A stretch of DNA of 64,000 nt from NCBI RefSeq assembly GCF_007997285.1, contig NZ_VORX01000004.1, forward strand, positions 62,001 through 126,000. Direction: 5' to 3'. The DNA is from Gelidibacter salicanalis. GTDB taxonomy: Bacteria > Bacteroidota > Bacteroidia > Flavobacteriales > Flavobacteriaceae. A program made the translations under genes and the position numbers. The first letter of the stretch is position 1. Each line of letters opens with the position of its first letter. The notes below the pieces were generated by a model. The model did not search any database, was not told the DNA's origin, and saw only the letters and a list, made by a program, of their open reading frames with translations. Shown here in pieces: positions 1 through 10,018 of the stretch.

Positions 1-2
1 TT

Positions 3-527
3 ACTGAGATTAAGGATGTCCTGAGCAATTCCGGATTTGAGCGTTTTGAAAAAGATGCCAAAGTAGAATTGTCAGATTCGTTGGTGGCGCTTTACAGTGC
101 ATCTGTCAACTCCGTGCATTATTTTTCCGTATTGCCATACGGACTGGATGGAGGCGCAGTTTTTAAAGAAGATTTAGGAACCGAAGAAATAAAAGGCACC
201 AACTATCATAAGATAAAAGTGACCTTTGCTGAAGATGGCGGAGGGGAAGACCATGAAGATGAGTTTTTGTATTGGATTAATAAAAACACCTACAATGTCG
301 ATTATTTGGCCTATTCTTATGAAGAAGTTGATGGTATGGGCTACCGATTTAGAGAAGCTTATAATGCGAGAATGGTAAATGGTTTACGTTTTGTAGATTA
401 CAATAATTACAAACCTACCAGCGTCAATTTTAATTTTGAAGACTTAGGTCTCATGTTTAAGAATGGCGAATTAGAGCTCCTTTCTAAAATAGAACTTTCA
501 AATATTACGGTGGAGCAGTTTAATTAA
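3..527 (+). CDS. DUF6503 family protein, 5' end outside window
   Basis: The frame is open from the first bases of the window, so the true start lies upstream; 174 codons are visible. The sequence has the pattern I associate with flavobacterial DUF6503 proteins: a YHKIKVTF strand, an acidic stretch, FLYWINKNTYNVDYLAYSY, then FREAYNARMVNG and a closing DYNNYKP. Such proteins are secreted or periplasmic, resemble lipoprotein-carrier folds and have no proven function. They are sometimes wrongly named deoxyribose-phosphate aldolase, perhaps because they occur near deoC, as here. The last 8 bases overlap the convergent phosphatase gene. Confidence 0.7.
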   Translation, partial: TEIKDVLSNSGFERFEKDAKVELSDSLVALYSASVNSVHYFSVLPYGLDGGAVFKEDLGTEEIKGTNYHKIKVTFAEDGGGEDHEDEFLYWINKNTYNVDYLAYSYEEVDGMGYRFREAYNARMVNGLRFVDYNNYKPTSVNFNFEDLGLMFKNGELELLSKIELSNITVEQFN

Positions 528-1029
528 TGCGGAGCACTATATCAGTGACGTTGCCGTTATTTAGCGTTACAATATAGAGATTGCCATTATTGTCATCGTC
601 CATATGGTCGTATTTTTTTCTTCCTAAAACTGCATTTACAAATTCGGGCGACGTATTGCTGTGTCCCACAATGAGTACTGTTTTTCCTTTAGTTGCTGTT
701 TGAAAAACGTCATCAAAATAGTGTTCTGTTGTGTATATAGTAAGGTCTAATTTATTTCTATCGGCAATAGGTTGCCCCGTTTGTTTTGTCCTATAATAAT
801 CCGTAGAATACACGGCGTCAAAAGTGACGTGTTGTAAAACAGTATCCCAATTTTGAGCTCTTTCGTGACCTTTTTCTGTGAGATGCGGATTGCCTTCAGT
901 GGGGTCAGTACGGTCTTTTTCGGCATGACGGATAAAATAATAGGTCGTAACATCAGAATTGGTTTTCACTTGCGCTTTACAGCCCATAGCAAATAATGAA
1001 ATACAGATGATAGTCAATTGTCGTAACAT
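520..1029 (-). CDS. Histidine phosphatase family lipoprotein (SixA/phosphoglycerate mutase fold)
   Basis: A 169-residue protein with a short hydrophobic leader ending in the lipobox FAMGC (Cys17), so it is probably a membrane-anchored lipoprotein. The family signature RHAEK sits at residues 34-38, where His35 would be the phosphorylated residue. HLTEKGHERA follows near residue 50, and the second catalytic histidine is in VGHSN near residue 121. The short form is SixA-like; the substrate is unknown. It lies 26 bp downstream of deoD on the same strand and may be the last gene of the deoC-deoD unit, which could fit a role in phosphate ester breakdown. Confidence 0.85.
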   Translation of the reverse strand: MLRQLTIICISLFAMGCKAQVKTNSDVTTYYFIRHAEKDRTDPTEGNPHLTEKGHERAQNWDTVLQHVTFDAVYSTDYYRTKQTGQPIADRNKLDLTIYTTEHYFDDVFQTATKGKTVLIVGHSNTSPEFVNAVLGRKKYDHMDDDNNGNLYIVTLNNGNVTDIVLRIN

Positions 1030-1055
1030 ACAAAAGCTGTTTTTAGTGGTTTGTC

Positions 1056-1754
1056 TTAGGTCAATTCGAGCGCTACGTCAATCATCTCTTTAAAAGTTGT
1101 TTCTCGCTCTTCAGCAGTGGTGCGCTCACCGGTGACCAACGAATCAGAAATGGTAAGAATACTTAACGCCTTTACTTTATGTTTGGCTGCTATGGTATAG
1201 AGACCTGAACTTTCCATATCTACACAAAGTACACCAAATGCTGACCATTTTTTATATGCTTCAACATCATCACCATAAAACTCATCGCTGGTTAAAACAT
1301 TTCCCGCTTTTAATGTGATGTTTTTGATTTTTGCCACCTCCAATGCCTTCTGGAATAATCCAAAATCGGCGGTAGGAGCGTAGTCTGCACCATTAAACCG
1401 CAACCTATTGATCCCCGAAGTAGAGGAAGCTGCCATAGCCAAAACAATATCTCTGACCTTGATTTCTTTTTGATAGGAGCCGGCACTGCCAACCCTAATA
1501 AGGTTTTTAACGCCATACTCCGTAATTAATTCATGAGCGTAAATGGAGATACTTGGAACACCCATACCGGTACCCATTGTCGAAATCGGTTTGCCTTTGT
1601 ATATGCCGGTATAACCAAGCATGCCTCTCACATCGTTAAATAATTTAGGATCTTCAAAATAGGTATGTGCAATCCATTTTGCTCGTAATGGATCACCTGG
1701 AAGAAGTATGGTTTCAGCAATTTCGCCCATTTGGGCTTCAATATGTACACTCAT
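1056..1754 (-). CDS. deoD: Purine-nucleoside phosphorylase DeoD
   Basis: A 232-residue protein of the hexameric PNP/uridine phosphorylase family, close to the usual 235-240 residues. It phosphorolyses purine (deoxy)nucleosides to base plus (deoxy)ribose-1-phosphate in the cytoplasm. Visible family features are [10 protein letters not shown] near residue 20, the phosphate-binding GTGMGVPSI near residue 62, RVGSAGS near residue 87 and VDMESSGLY near residue 178, which binds the ribose. It lies 39 bp downstream of deoC, so deoxyribose-1-phosphate made here can pass through a phosphopentomutase (not in this window) to DeoC. Confidence 0.93.
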   Translation of the reverse strand: MSVHIEAQMGEIAETILLPGDPLRAKWIAHTYFEDPKLFNDVRGMLGYTGIYKGKPISTMGTGMGVPSISIYAHELITEYGVKNLIRVGSAGSYQKEIKVRDIVLAMAASSTSGINRLRFNGADYAPTADFGLFQKALEVAKIKNITLKAGNVLTSDEFYGDDVEAYKKWSAFGVLCVDMESSGLYTIAAKHKVKALSILTISDSLVTGERTTAEERETTFKEMIDVALELT

Positions 1755-1793
1755 GGGCTTGAATAAACCCTAAAGATAAAAATTAATCTGGTT

Positions 1794-2444
1794 TTAAGAT
1801 ACTTTGTCAACCATCATTGCAACACCAGAAGAGGTGCCAATACGGTCAGCTCCTGCATCAATATATTTTAATGCCGTCTCCAAATCTTTGATGCCGCCTG
1901 AGGCTTTAATTTTAGCCTTGTCCTTTACGATTTTTTTGATAATCTTGACGGCGGTAAGCGTTGCGCCGCTTTTGGAGAATCCGGTAGATGTTTTTATAAA
2001 ATCGACTTTAGCATCAATACAAATTTCACAAGCTTTTACGATTTCATTTTTCGAAAGCTCGCTAATTTCAAGTATAACTTTTAAAGGTATGGTACCTAAT
2101 GCTGTTTTAATATCGGAAAGTTCTTTAAATACGGTCACGTAATTTTGGCTTCTTATTAAACCTATGTTGATGACCATATCAATTTCATCCGCACCATCTT
2201 TAACCGCATTCTTTGCTTCAAAAACTTTAGCTTCCGCAGACATCGCTCCTAATGGAAAGCCTATTACAGAAACTATTTTAACTTCAGAGTCTGAGAGCAG
2301 CTGTTTGGCTAAAGCAACGTAGCAACCGTTAACGCACACCGCGTAGAATTGGTTTTTTTTTGCATCATTGCACAAATCGATAATTTGTCTCTCCGTGGTA
2401 TTCGGTTTTAAAAGCGTATGCTCAATAAAGGTATTGATATCCAT
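1794..2444 (-). CDS. deoC: Deoxyribose-phosphate aldolase DeoC
   Basis: Cleaves 2-deoxyribose-5-phosphate to acetaldehyde and glyceraldehyde-3-phosphate. The TIM-barrel class I aldolase motifs are present: EIDMVINIG, then FIKTSTGF carrying the Schiff-base lysine, and KASGGIK near the C-terminus. I chose the ATG at 2444 (216 residues, MDINTFIEHTLL) over the one at 2471, because a TAnnTTTG -7 box at 2469-2476 would start transcription near 2463 and because family members begin with this helix. It is the first gene of a probable deoC-deoD-phosphatase operon. Confidence 0.93.
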   Translation of the reverse strand: MDINTFIEHTLLKPNTTERQIIDLCNDAKKNQFYAVCVNGCYVALAKQLLSDSEVKIVSVIGFPLGAMSAEAKVFEAKNAVKDGADEIDMVINIGLIRSQNYVTVFKELSDIKTALGTIPLKVILEISELSKNEIVKACEICIDAKVDFIKTSTGFSKSGATLTAVKIIKKIVKDKAKIKASGGIKDLETALKYIDAGADRIGTSSGVAMMVDKVS

Positions 2445-2468
2445 TACAAATTCATAGGTTAAGTGTCG

Positions 2469-2476
2469 CAAAAGTA
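2469..2476 (-). promoter_or_regulatory. Candidate -7 box for deoC operon
   Basis: Reads TACTTTTG on the minus strand, an exact match to the Bacteroidota -7 consensus TAnnTTTG, 25 bp upstream of the chosen deoC start. No well-spaced TTG -33 element is obvious. Confidence 0.45.
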
Positions 2477-2746
2477 CGTCAAACGGTGGTTTCTAGGGAG
2501 TTTATTTTCATCTTTTAGACGAATGGTAACCCTTGCTTTTTTAAACCTCATGCAATGAGTCCAATAGCAGTGCACTTTCTAATTTTTAAATTTCAGATTT
2601 AAATGAACGCTGACGTACGCCTACAAAAAGACTATGAAAATCTTAGATCTGGACTAACTTTTTATATTGTTTAACAATTTCAGAACCATTCGATCATGAT
2701 CAAGCTTATGAAAATTCTTTACGAATCTCAAGCTTATCTAAGCTCA

Positions 2747-3124
2747 TTATAATTTTTCTAAAAGACTGTGGGCCCAATCCAATGCGCCGCTTAAATCGTC
2801 AAAAATTTCATAAGGTTTGTCAAAAAACGCGCGTTCATACTCGGCATTTTTACGCATCAGCTGGGTTTTAGGAATCATTGCGATGGCCACCAAATTCGGA
2901 ATTTTTTCTGCTTTAGGATAAATTAAGGGATCAACTGCATAGGATTTAGCGCGATTGGAAATATAAACCATGTTTTTTCCACTAAAATGTTTCTTTATAC
3001 AATTGTTTAAAAGCACGTTGTGTTGGGTCTCGATTACAGCACCTTCCTTAACCTGATTAATGATGAAGCCATCAAAAATAAAAGCTTCACTATCTTTAAA
3101 ATCATAATATTTTATTATGCCCAT
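2747..3124 (-). CDS. Conserved hypothetical protein, possibly STAS/SpoIIAA-like
   Basis: A 125-residue soluble protein with no signal peptide. It has alternating strands and helices: an N-terminal strand (MGIIKYYDFKD), a middle segment MVYISNRAKSYAVDPLIYP, then VAIAMIPKTQLMRKNAEYERAFF and a C-terminal helix ending DWAHSLLEKL. Small flavobacterial proteins of this shape are sometimes grouped with STAS/SpoIIAA-like folds; I regard that as possible, not shown. It follows clpB on the same strand beyond a terminator, so it is probably transcribed separately. Confidence 0.65.
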   Translation of the reverse strand: MGIIKYYDFKDSEAFIFDGFIINQVKEGAVIETQHNVLLNNCIKKHFSGKNMVYISNRAKSYAVDPLIYPKAEKIPNLVAIAMIPKTQLMRKNAEYERAFFDKPYEIFDDLSGALDWAHSLLEKL

Positions 3125-3210
3125 ATTCTTAAGAGTTTAGATTAGAGTTTATGAATTTATTATAGAAACTCCAGACCCATTGCCCTTATCGAGAGGAACA
3201 CTATCACAAT

Positions 3211-3249
3211 AAAAAAACGGCACTCCTCCTTTTAAAGAGTTGTGCCGTT
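3211..3249 (-). terminator. Rho-independent terminator after clpB
   Basis: An 8-bp inverted repeat (AACGGCAC at 3216-3223 and GTGCCGTT at 3242-3249) is followed on the minus strand by seven T residues. It lies 55 bp past the clpB stop codon. Confidence 0.8.
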
Positions 3250-3303
3250 AATTACCAACTAATTGCATATCGCTTTGATATACATGACTATATTATGTAA
3301 TTC

Positions 3304-5916
3304 TTATTCTTTTGCCTCATCTACCAATTGGCTTTGGTTTCTAAAAACCAATTTATTATTGAAAGAATCCAATAAAACGATACTATCTGTAGTGATATTG
3401 CCAGAAAGTAATTCCTTGCTCAATTCATTGAGGACTTCTTTTTGAATAACTCGTTTAACTGGTCGTGCGCCATATTCAGGATTGTAACCTTTTTCTGCTA
3501 AATACGCAGTTGCCTCATTGGTCGCATCAAAGGTAATACCTTGATTGGCCAACATACGAGTTAGGCCTTTCAGCTGCAAGCCCACAATCTCCACAATATT
3601 CTCTTTTGAAAGCGGCGTAAACATAATAATGTCATCAATACGGTTTAAGAACTCCGGTCTCACACTTTGTTTTAACAAGCCTAATACATCTACTTTTGCC
3701 GACTCTAGGGCCGATTCAATATCCTGAGTAGCTTCAAAACGTTCTTGGATAATTGAGCTTCCCATATTTGAGGTCATGATAATAATCGTATTTTTAAAGT
3801 CTGCAACCCTACCTTTATTATCTGTCAATCGGCCTTCATCAAGAACTTGAAGTAAAATATTAAAGGTGTCTGGATGTGCTTTTTCAATCTCATCAAGCAA
3901 TACCACGGAGTAGGGCTTTCTTCTTACGGCTTCAGTTAGCTGACCGCCTTCGTCATAACCCACATATCCTGGAGGTGCACCTACCAACCGACTCACACTA
4001 TGACGTTCTTGGTATTCACTCATGTCAATACGCGTCATCGAATTTTCATCATCAAACAAATATTCTGCCAACGCTTTTGCTAATTCCGTTTTACCAACAC
4101 CAGTGGTTCCCAAAAAAAGGAAGGTTCCAATTGGTTTCTGCGGATTTTGTAGCCCTGCACGACTTCTTCTCACGGCATCACTCACCGCGATAATCGCTTC
4201 TTCCTGACCAACCACACGTTTGTGTAATTGTTCTTCGAGTTTCAAAAGTTTTTCTCTATCACTTTGTAACATTTTGGTAACTGGGATTCCGGTCCATTTT
4301 GCCACAACTTCTGCAATATCTTCATACGTTACTTCTTCTTTAATTAAAGAATTTCCGGATTGATTTTGTTGTAATTCCTTTTGAAGTTTTTCAAGCTGTT
4401 CTTGTACCTCTTTTATTTTTCCGTAACGTATTTCCGCTACTTTTCCATAATCGCCATCACGCTCCGCACGTTCTGCTTCCAACTTAAACTCTTCAATGCT
4501 CGATTTTGCAATTTGAATATTGTCAACAACTTCTTTTTCGCTTTTCCATTTTGCATTGATTTCGTTGCGCTCTTCTTTAAGATTGGCTAATTCCGAACGC
4601 AAGGTTTTGAGTTTAGTTTCATCTTTTTCACGCTTAATCGCTTCAATTTCAATTTCCAACTGCATGACCTTTCTGTCCAAAACATCCAATTCTTCAGGTT
4701 TCGAATTGATTTCCATACGCAACTTAGAAGCCGCCTCATCCATTAAATCGATGGCTTTATCCGGTAAAAATCGGTTGGTGATGTAGCGCTCTGAAAGTTC
4801 AACTGCACCTATAATGGCTTCATCTTTAATACGCACCTTGTGGTGAGTTTCATACTTTTCTTTAATACCCCGCAAAATGGAGATTGCACTTTCCGTATCC
4901 GGCTCATTAACCATTACTTTCTGAAAACGACGCTCCAACGCCTTGTCCTTTTCAAAATATTTTTGGTATTCATCAAGGGTCGTGGCACCTATAGCACGAA
5001 GTTCTCCTCTGGCCAATGCAGGTTTTAATATATTTGCTGCATCCATTGCACCTTGTCCGCCACCAGCGCCAACAAGGGTGTGAATTTCATCAATGAACAA
5101 TATAATATCGCCTTCACTAGACGTCACCTCTTTTATGACCGCTTTCAAGCGTTCCTCAAATTCGCCTTTATATTTGGCCCCTGCAATAAGCGCACCCATA
5201 TCTAAAGCAAACACTTGTTTGTCTTTCAAGTTTTCAGGAACATCCCCATCAATAATACGGTGAGCAAGCCCCTCCGCGATGGCTGTCTTACCAGTACCTG
5301 GTTCTCCAACAAGAATCGGATTGTTTTTGGTACGACGCGATAAAATTTGAAGGATTCTTCTAATCTCTTCATCACGTCCAATGATCGGGTCTAACTTTCC
5401 ACTCTTCGCCATTTCATTGAGATTCTTGGCGTATTTATTCAGAGAATTATAAGTGTCCTCTTGACTTTGCGAAGTCACTCGGTCGCCCTGACGTAATTCA
5501 TCAATACCTGCAGTCAACGCTTTTTCGGTGACGCCTTGGTCTTTTAGCATTTGTGCAATCTTACTGTTCGATTTAAATACTGCAAGGATCAAATGTTCAA
5601 TGGACACATAATCATCCTTTAATTTATTGGCAATGATTGCCGCCTCATTTAAAGTTTTGTTGGCTTCTCTAGACAGCATAATATCACCTCCAGAAACTTT
5701 CGCATAGCTTTCCAATTGCTTGTCTAAGGTCTGTTGTAAAAGGCTCATATTGACATTCAATTTTTTAAGAAGGAATGGCAATACATTTTCGTCTACTTCA
5801 AAAATGGCCTTAAAAATATGCTCATTTTCTATTTGTTGGTGACCAAGACTTTGAGCAAGCTGTTGCGCATGCTGAATGGCCTCCTGTGATTTTATGGTAT
5901 AATCGTTAAAATTCAT
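3304..5916 (-). CDS. clpB: ATP-dependent disaggregase ClpB
   Basis: An 870-residue protein of normal ClpB length. It solubilises aggregated proteins in the cytoplasm together with DnaK. Domains in order: Clp N-domain (1-150), first AAA+ module with Walker A GEPGTGKT near residue 205 and Walker [11 protein letters not shown], the long coiled-coil middle domain (about 410-530, rich in E and K) that separates ClpB from ClpA/ClpC, and second AAA+ module with Walker [10 protein letters not shown] near residue 605 and sensor NRIDDIIMF. No premature stop is seen. It is monocistronic: a terminator follows and a 328-bp gap precedes it. I could not identify a heat-shock operator. Confidence 0.97.
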   Translation of the reverse strand: MNFNDYTIKSQEAIQHAQQLAQSLGHQQIENEHIFKAIFEVDENVLPFLLKKLNVNMSLLQQTLDKQLESYAKVSGGDIMLSREANKTLNEAAIIANKLKDDYVSIEHLILAVFKSNSKIAQMLKDQGVTEKALTAGIDELRQGDRVTSQSQEDTYNSLNKYAKNLNEMAKSGKLDPIIGRDEEIRRILQILSRRTKNNPILVGEPGTGKTAIAEGLAHRIIDGDVPENLKDKQVFALDMGALIAGAKYKGEFEERLKAVIKEVTSSEGDIILFIDEIHTLVGAGGGQGAMDAANILKPALARGELRAIGATTLDEYQKYFEKDKALERRFQKVMVNEPDTESAISILRGIKEKYETHHKVRIKDEAIIGAVELSERYITNRFLPDKAIDLMDEAASKLRMEINSKPEELDVLDRKVMQLEIEIEAIKREKDETKLKTLRSELANLKEERNEINAKWKSEKEVVDNIQIAKSSIEEFKLEAERAERDGDYGKVAEIRYGKIKEVQEQLEKLQKELQQNQSGNSLIKEEVTYEDIAEVVAKWTGIPVTKMLQSDREKLLKLEEQLHKRVVGQEEAIIAVSDAVRRSRAGLQNPQKPIGTFLFLGTTGVGKTELAKALAEYLFDDENSMTRIDMSEYQERHSVSRLVGAPPGYVGYDEGGQLTEAVRRKPYSVVLLDEIEKAHPDTFNILLQVLDEGRLTDNKGRVADFKNTIIIMTSNMGSSIIQERFEATQDIESALESAKVDVLGLLKQSVRPEFLNRIDDIIMFTPLSKENIVEIVGLQLKGLTRMLANQGITFDATNEATAYLAEKGYNPEYGARPVKRVIQKEVLNELSKELLSGNITTDSIVLLDSFNNKLVFRNQSQLVDEAKE

Positions 5917-6244
5917 AATTTTGTCCCGCTAATGGGTATGTTTTTATAGGTTAGTAACACTAATTTAATTTTTTATTGTGCGATAATAATTACACTATTC
6001 ATCATACTATGATGTGTGCGTATGCGGTATAAGTCAATTACCTTACCAATTGGAAACCACCGACAAAAAGTCACCTAAACGCAGTGATAGCAAGACATTA
6101 AGTCAGTTTGTAAGCATTTAAGATTGTTGCGACTGATGTAATAAAGATAGTTATTATAGGAACTGCGTTCCGTTAATCTAATTATAAAATCTAACTTTGA
6201 ATTCAGGAAATTCCGAAGTCAAGGGATAAAACACGAAACATATT
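5917..6244. other. Divergent intergenic region between clpB and ytxJ
   Basis: A 328-bp AT-rich gap between divergent genes, which must contain promoters for both clpB and ytxJ. I see no ORF of credible composition, no strong hairpin and no clean TTG/TAnnTTTG pair in it. Confidence 0.5.
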
Positions 6245-6655
6245 ATGGGATTATTTAATAAGTTATTTAACAGCGATTCAACTGAATCAAAAAGTGGTGA
6301 AGGGAAAAAATCAACAGGCGATTTACCTTGGATAGAGCTCAACACTTTAGCGCAATTAGACGAGATAAAAGAGCGATCTAAAACCAAAACACAGTTTATT
6401 TTTAAACACTCTACCCGTTGCGGAGTGAGTAGAATGGTAATTAGCCAATTTAAAAAAGACTACCAACTTGAAGAAAGTCAAGCCGATTTATACTATTTGG
6501 ACTTGCTGAACCATCGTGATATTTCCAATGGGATCGCGAGTCAATTTAATGTCATGCACGAGTCACCTCAATTATTGGTATTGAAAAACGGCGCAGTGGT
6601 AAAACATGATAGCCATGGCGGCATCAATAACTTGAATTTTGAAACATTTATTTGA
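6245..6655 (+). CDS. ytxJ: Bacillithiol system redox-active protein YtxJ
   Basis: A 136-residue cytoplasmic thioredoxin-fold protein of the YtxJ (DUF2847) family. The diagnostic segment FIFKHSTRCGVSRM lies near residues 52-65, with a single active cysteine in a TRCxxS motif (monothiol type) instead of CxxC. In bacteria that make bacillithiol, members are thought to act as bacilliredoxin-like proteins; their presence suggests this organism uses bacillithiol, as many Bacteroidota do. The N-terminal 30 residues are low-complexity and rich in S, K and G. It has its own leader; the next plus-strand gene starts 102 bp on. Confidence 0.85.
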   Translation: MGLFNKLFNSDSTESKSGEGKKSTGDLPWIELNTLAQLDEIKERSKTKTQFIFKHSTRCGVSRMVISQFKKDYQLEESQADLYYLDLLNHRDISNGIASQFNVMHESPQLLVLKNGAVVKHDSHGGINNLNFETFI

Positions 6656-6757
6656 TAGTCTTTGAATAAAAGTTGCACCGCATTTTTAAAATTAGTTAGC
6701 TTAGAAGCTTTATTACGTTATTTATAAATTGTATATTGATTAATAGAACGATATATA

Positions 6758-7225
6758 ATGATGGACAAACTATTTAATATTGATAAAACGAAGTACGCTT
6801 CAAATTTAATTGGTGATCAATTAAGGCAGCATATTGAAGAGGTTTTTGGGCGAAGTGGCTTAAACTTTGTTGGAAAATTTACAGGTGCTAATGAATTTGC
6901 CGTCTATGATAAATGGACCTACATCACCTGGAATGTCCCCAATTTTAAAAGGAAATCGGCTTATTTAACAGGGAAACTCATAGCGTCAGGCAAAGGCACC
7001 TTGATAAAATTAGACCTTAAACCAAATCCTGTGATCTCTGTTTTTCCTATTATAACTGTTTTACTTGGCGTAATTTCCATCATTATCGCACAATCAACTA
7101 ACCAAAATGATAGCGTCATAATTTTTGGACTCATATCAGTAGTAGTCGGATGTTTATTTTATCTGTTAGGAATGTTTTTCAGAAATAGGCTGAAGAATAA
7201 TTTTAAGAAGTCATTGACTTTGTAA
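6758..7225 (+). CDS. Small membrane protein of unknown function
   Basis: A 155-residue protein I do not recognise. The N-terminal 90 residues look soluble and cytoplasmic, with an FVGKFTGANEFAVYDKWT stretch. Two transmembrane helices follow at about residues 92-112 and 118-141, joined by a short polar loop, and a basic tail (RNRLKNNFKK) would stay in the cytoplasm. Two adjacent ATG codons (6758 and 6761) are possible starts. Composition matches the neighbouring genes. A strong terminator follows, so with ytxJ this may form a short transcript. Confidence 0.65.
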   Translation: MMDKLFNIDKTKYASNLIGDQLRQHIEEVFGRSGLNFVGKFTGANEFAVYDKWTYITWNVPNFKRKSAYLTGKLIASGKGTLIKLDLKPNPVISVFPIITVLLGVISIIIAQSTNQNDSVIIFGLISVVVGCLFYLLGMFFRNRLKNNFKKSLTL

Positions 7226-7274
7226 CAGCTGTAATACGAGAAAATACGCTTCACATCCAAATTATAATTTACAA

Positions 7275-7313
7275 AAAAAAATCTTCAGTCGTTTTCGGGC
7301 TGAAGATTTTTTA
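7275..7313. terminator. Bidirectional terminator
   Basis: An inverted repeat ATCTTCAG/CTGAAGAT around a short GTTTTCG-containing loop has a run of A on its left and of T on its right. It can terminate the plus-strand gene ending at 7225 and the minus-strand gene ending at 7350. Confidence 0.8.
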
Positions 7314-7349
7314 GTTGAGAGAATATTGTAATAAGCTATTGGGTAATTG

Positions 7350-8531
7350 CTAATTCCGAATTTTATAAGAATTAATAATCTGTTTTAATTGGAGTTTCAA
7401 GTCTTCTCCTGTATCATAAACCATCTCAATATCACTTGGGAATAGGAGTGGTTTAAAGCGAAGTAAATCAAAATCAGCTTGATTTAGTGCCCGTTTATCG
7501 CCTTTATAAATCGCATAATGGTTTTCAAATACAAACTCACTTTTAATTGGAAACACATCTAAGGTGCGGTTGTTTTTGAGGTCTACATATACCACCTCAG
7601 CTAGCACTTGAGTTGATTTTACTTGACGATATTCAATGTATCCCGCTCTTGCAGTAACAATTTTATCAATTTTAATATCCTTACCCAAGCTGTCCTTCAT
7701 CACATTGCCAGCGCGATCTAATTTGTATTTCCAGCCATCCACAAATTCTTTTTCTCTTAGAAATTCTTTTTCATGAAATCGCTCTGGAGAAATATTAATC
7801 TGTTTTAGTTGCAATGCCATCGCATAATCATAATCAATATCACTATCAGGATTGGCATGATACACCGTCCAAAATTGACTTAAACCATAAGTATCAAAAT
7901 TAAGCAAGTCGTCTTCCAACCGTCTTGGGATAATTTGCCTGGTCTGGTTCTCTATCGTTACAATCACATAATCCGTTCCGCGGTGGTACGCTTCTTGCTT
8001 TAAATTACGGACATTTTTATAGTTAGGATTGATTTGATCAATGTAATGAAAGGTGTTATAAGCGTCCTTTAAATCGTCTTTAAAATTTGATTTTAAAAGC
8101 TGTAAACCTTTAGTGTAAAAATGCTCAGAAACGTCAGCGCGAGAGCTTACAATGGCGTCAGAATAATCGGGAAATTCTAAAACAATAGTCTTGCCGTTAA
8201 GCTGTAAGGGGACAACAGGTTTTACGGCGTTTTGACGCGCCTCCAAATTGAGATATAAATCATAGATTGTTTTATACTGCTCAGGATTAGCATCTTTTTG
8301 AAGATGTTTAATATTTTTTAAATCGCGCTCATTCGCCTTTTCATAAGCCGTTTGTAGCATTACCACAAAATCTTGCTTACGTTCATTATCCTTGTTGTTT
8401 TCGAGCTTTCTTAGTGCATCTTGTAAGGCTTGATTGTAATTACCAGAATAGAGCGCCTTTTCAATTTGCTTTTTACCGCTGCAGGACATTAAAAGCAAAA
8501 TTAATACCGCATAAAGTAGTTTTGACGTCAT
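7350..8531 (-). CDS. Conserved flavobacterial lipoprotein with TPR-like N-terminus
   Basis: I place the start at 8531 (393 residues, MTSKLLYAVLILLLMSC) because it gives a clean lipoprotein signal with lipobox LMSC; the ATG at 8582 would put 17 polar residues before it. The mature N-terminal third is helical and repeat-like (IEKALYSGNYNQALQDALRKLEN, then helices with YNTFHYIDQINPNYKNV), resembling tetratricopeptide segments. The remainder is rich in beta strand. The family is common in Flavobacteriia but I know no assigned function. It is probably anchored in the periplasm or outer membrane. Confidence 0.75.
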   Translation of the reverse strand: MTSKLLYAVLILLLMSCSGKKQIEKALYSGNYNQALQDALRKLENNKDNERKQDFVVMLQTAYEKANERDLKNIKHLQKDANPEQYKTIYDLYLNLEARQNAVKPVVPLQLNGKTIVLEFPDYSDAIVSSRADVSEHFYTKGLQLLKSNFKDDLKDAYNTFHYIDQINPNYKNVRNLKQEAYHRGTDYVIVTIENQTRQIIPRRLEDDLLNFDTYGLSQFWTVYHANPDSDIDYDYAMALQLKQINISPERFHEKEFLREKEFVDGWKYKLDRAGNVMKDSLGKDIKIDKIVTARAGYIEYRQVKSTQVLAEVVYVDLKNNRTLDVFPIKSEFVFENHYAIYKGDKRALNQADFDLLRFKPLLFPSDIEMVYDTGEDLKLQLKQIINSYKIRN

Positions 8532-8622
8532 AATTCTGTGAGTTTGAAGGTTAAAGTTAGAGGATTTCAATTTATATGCCAAATGTAAAGGGAGTGGCTA
8601 ACTTTATCTGACGCCTAAACAT

Positions 8623-8662
8623 AAAAAAGCACGAAGATCAGTGATGTGACGCGTCGTGCTTC
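8623..8662 (-). terminator. Terminator after fahA
   Basis: An 8-bp inverted repeat (AAGCACGA at 8627-8634 and TCGTGCTT at 8654-8661) has six T residues following on the minus strand, just beyond the fahA stop codon. Confidence 0.75.
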
Positions 8663-8683
8663 AGTTTTAAATATGTTAAAATG

Positions 8684-9982
8684 TTATTTTTTCTTGTTTT
8701 TCTGCGAATTATAAATTGGTAACAATTGGGTAGAAACTTCGCCGAAACCAATTCTCGTACCGTCTTTCTCACAATGTCCTCTCATGATCACTGTATCAAA
8801 ATCATTGATAAATTTGCGTTCCGTGCCGTCTTTCATGGTTAATGGTTTTTCGCCTCTCCAGGTCAATTCCAACATAGATCCATACGATTCTTCCGTAGGA
8901 CCTGAAATTGTACCACTTCCCATCATATCACCAGAATTTACCGGACAACCATTAACCGTGTGATGTGCCAATTGCTGGGACATATTCCAATACATATATT
9001 TAAAATTGGATTTGCTGACAATGGCTTCTTTTGCATTTTTTGGACGAATGGCGACTTCTAAATTGATGTCATAACCTTTTTTGCCTTTAGATTTTAAATA
9101 AGGCAGCAATGGTTTGATTGGTTTTGGACTTTCTACTTTAAAAGGTTCTAAAGCATCTAAGGTTACAATCCAAGGCGACATAGAAGATGCAAAGTTTTTA
9201 GCTAAGAATGGTCCTAAAGGCACGTATTCCCATTTTTGGATATCACGGGCAGACCAGTCGTTAAATAGGACCAATCCAAAAATATATTCCTCGGCTTCAT
9301 TTACTGGGATTGGTTCTCCTAAATCGTTGGCATCTGTTGTAATAAAAGCCATTTCCAATTCAAAGTCGATCAATTTGGAAGGACCAAAAATCGGTTCGGT
9401 AGCTCCTTCTGGCATGGTTTGACCTTGTGGTCTATGTATCGGAATTCCCGAAGGAATTATCGAAGAGCTACGCCCGTGGTATCCCACAGGAATATGCAAC
9501 CAATTTGGCATTAACGCATTATCAGGATCCCTAAACATGGTGCCCACGTTGGTGGCATGCTCCATACTCGAATAGAAATCAGTATAATCACCAACTTGAA
9601 CCGGCAATTGCATTTCAATTTCATCCAATCTAAAAAGGACGATTTCTTTATGTTTGGTATTGTTTTTTAAGATGGTGTTGTTGCTGTCAAAAATTTCAGC
9701 AATTCTATCTCTTACGGCACGCCATGTTTTGCGGCCATCAGCAATAAAATCATTCAAGGTGTCCTGCAGAAAAATATCATCCGTCAGTGGGATACCTTCA
9801 AAATAGCCTAATTGATGCAAAGCACCAAGGTCAATGGCGGTATCGCCAATTCGAGATCCAATGGTAATGATGTCATCTCGTGTTAAGAATACACCAAAAG
9901 GGATGTTCTGTATAGGAAAATCAGAGTTCTTTCCCACGTGAAGCCACGATGTTCTATCGGGGTTATTTGCTGATAAAGGCAT
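8684..9982 (-). CDS. fahA: Fumarylacetoacetase
   Basis: Hydrolyses fumarylacetoacetate to fumarate and acetoacetate, the last step of tyrosine and homogentisate breakdown. The start at 9982 (432 residues, MPLSANNPDRTSWL) fits the family and lies downstream of a -7 box at 10019-10026. FAH motifs are visible: DYTDFYSSMEHATN near residue 120 (the YTDFYxSxxHA metal and catalytic segment), HIPVGYHGRSSS near residue 155, and FELEMAFI near residue 200. The C-terminal part has NDWSARDIQKWEY and SGDMMGSGTISGP. No other homogentisate pathway gene lies next to it. Confidence 0.95.
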   Translation of the reverse strand: MPLSANNPDRTSWLHVGKNSDFPIQNIPFGVFLTRDDIITIGSRIGDTAIDLGALHQLGYFEGIPLTDDIFLQDTLNDFIADGRKTWRAVRDRIAEIFDSNNTILKNNTKHKEIVLFRLDEIEMQLPVQVGDYTDFYSSMEHATNVGTMFRDPDNALMPNWLHIPVGYHGRSSSIIPSGIPIHRPQGQTMPEGATEPIFGPSKLIDFELEMAFITTDANDLGEPIPVNEAEEYIFGLVLFNDWSARDIQKWEYVPLGPFLAKNFASSMSPWIVTLDALEPFKVESPKPIKPLLPYLKSKGKKGYDINLEVAIRPKNAKEAIVSKSNFKYMYWNMSQQLAHHTVNGCPVNSGDMMGSGTISGPTEESYGSMLELTWRGEKPLTMKDGTERKFINDFDTVIMRGHCEKDGTRIGFGEVSTQLLPIYNSQKNKKK

Positions 9983-10018
9983 AGTGTTGCGATTAATTAG
10001 TTTTTGTTTAAATGTATT

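Noticed and set aside
3-527. Reading the first gene as deoxyribose-phosphate aldolase because deoC is nearby
   Set aside because: The protein lacks the lysine motifs of DeoC and matches the DUF6503 pattern; the genuine DeoC is at 1794-2444.
3876-4193. Plus-strand open frames inside clpB and other long genes
   Set aside because: They are antisense to well-supported coding sequence and have no recognisable features.
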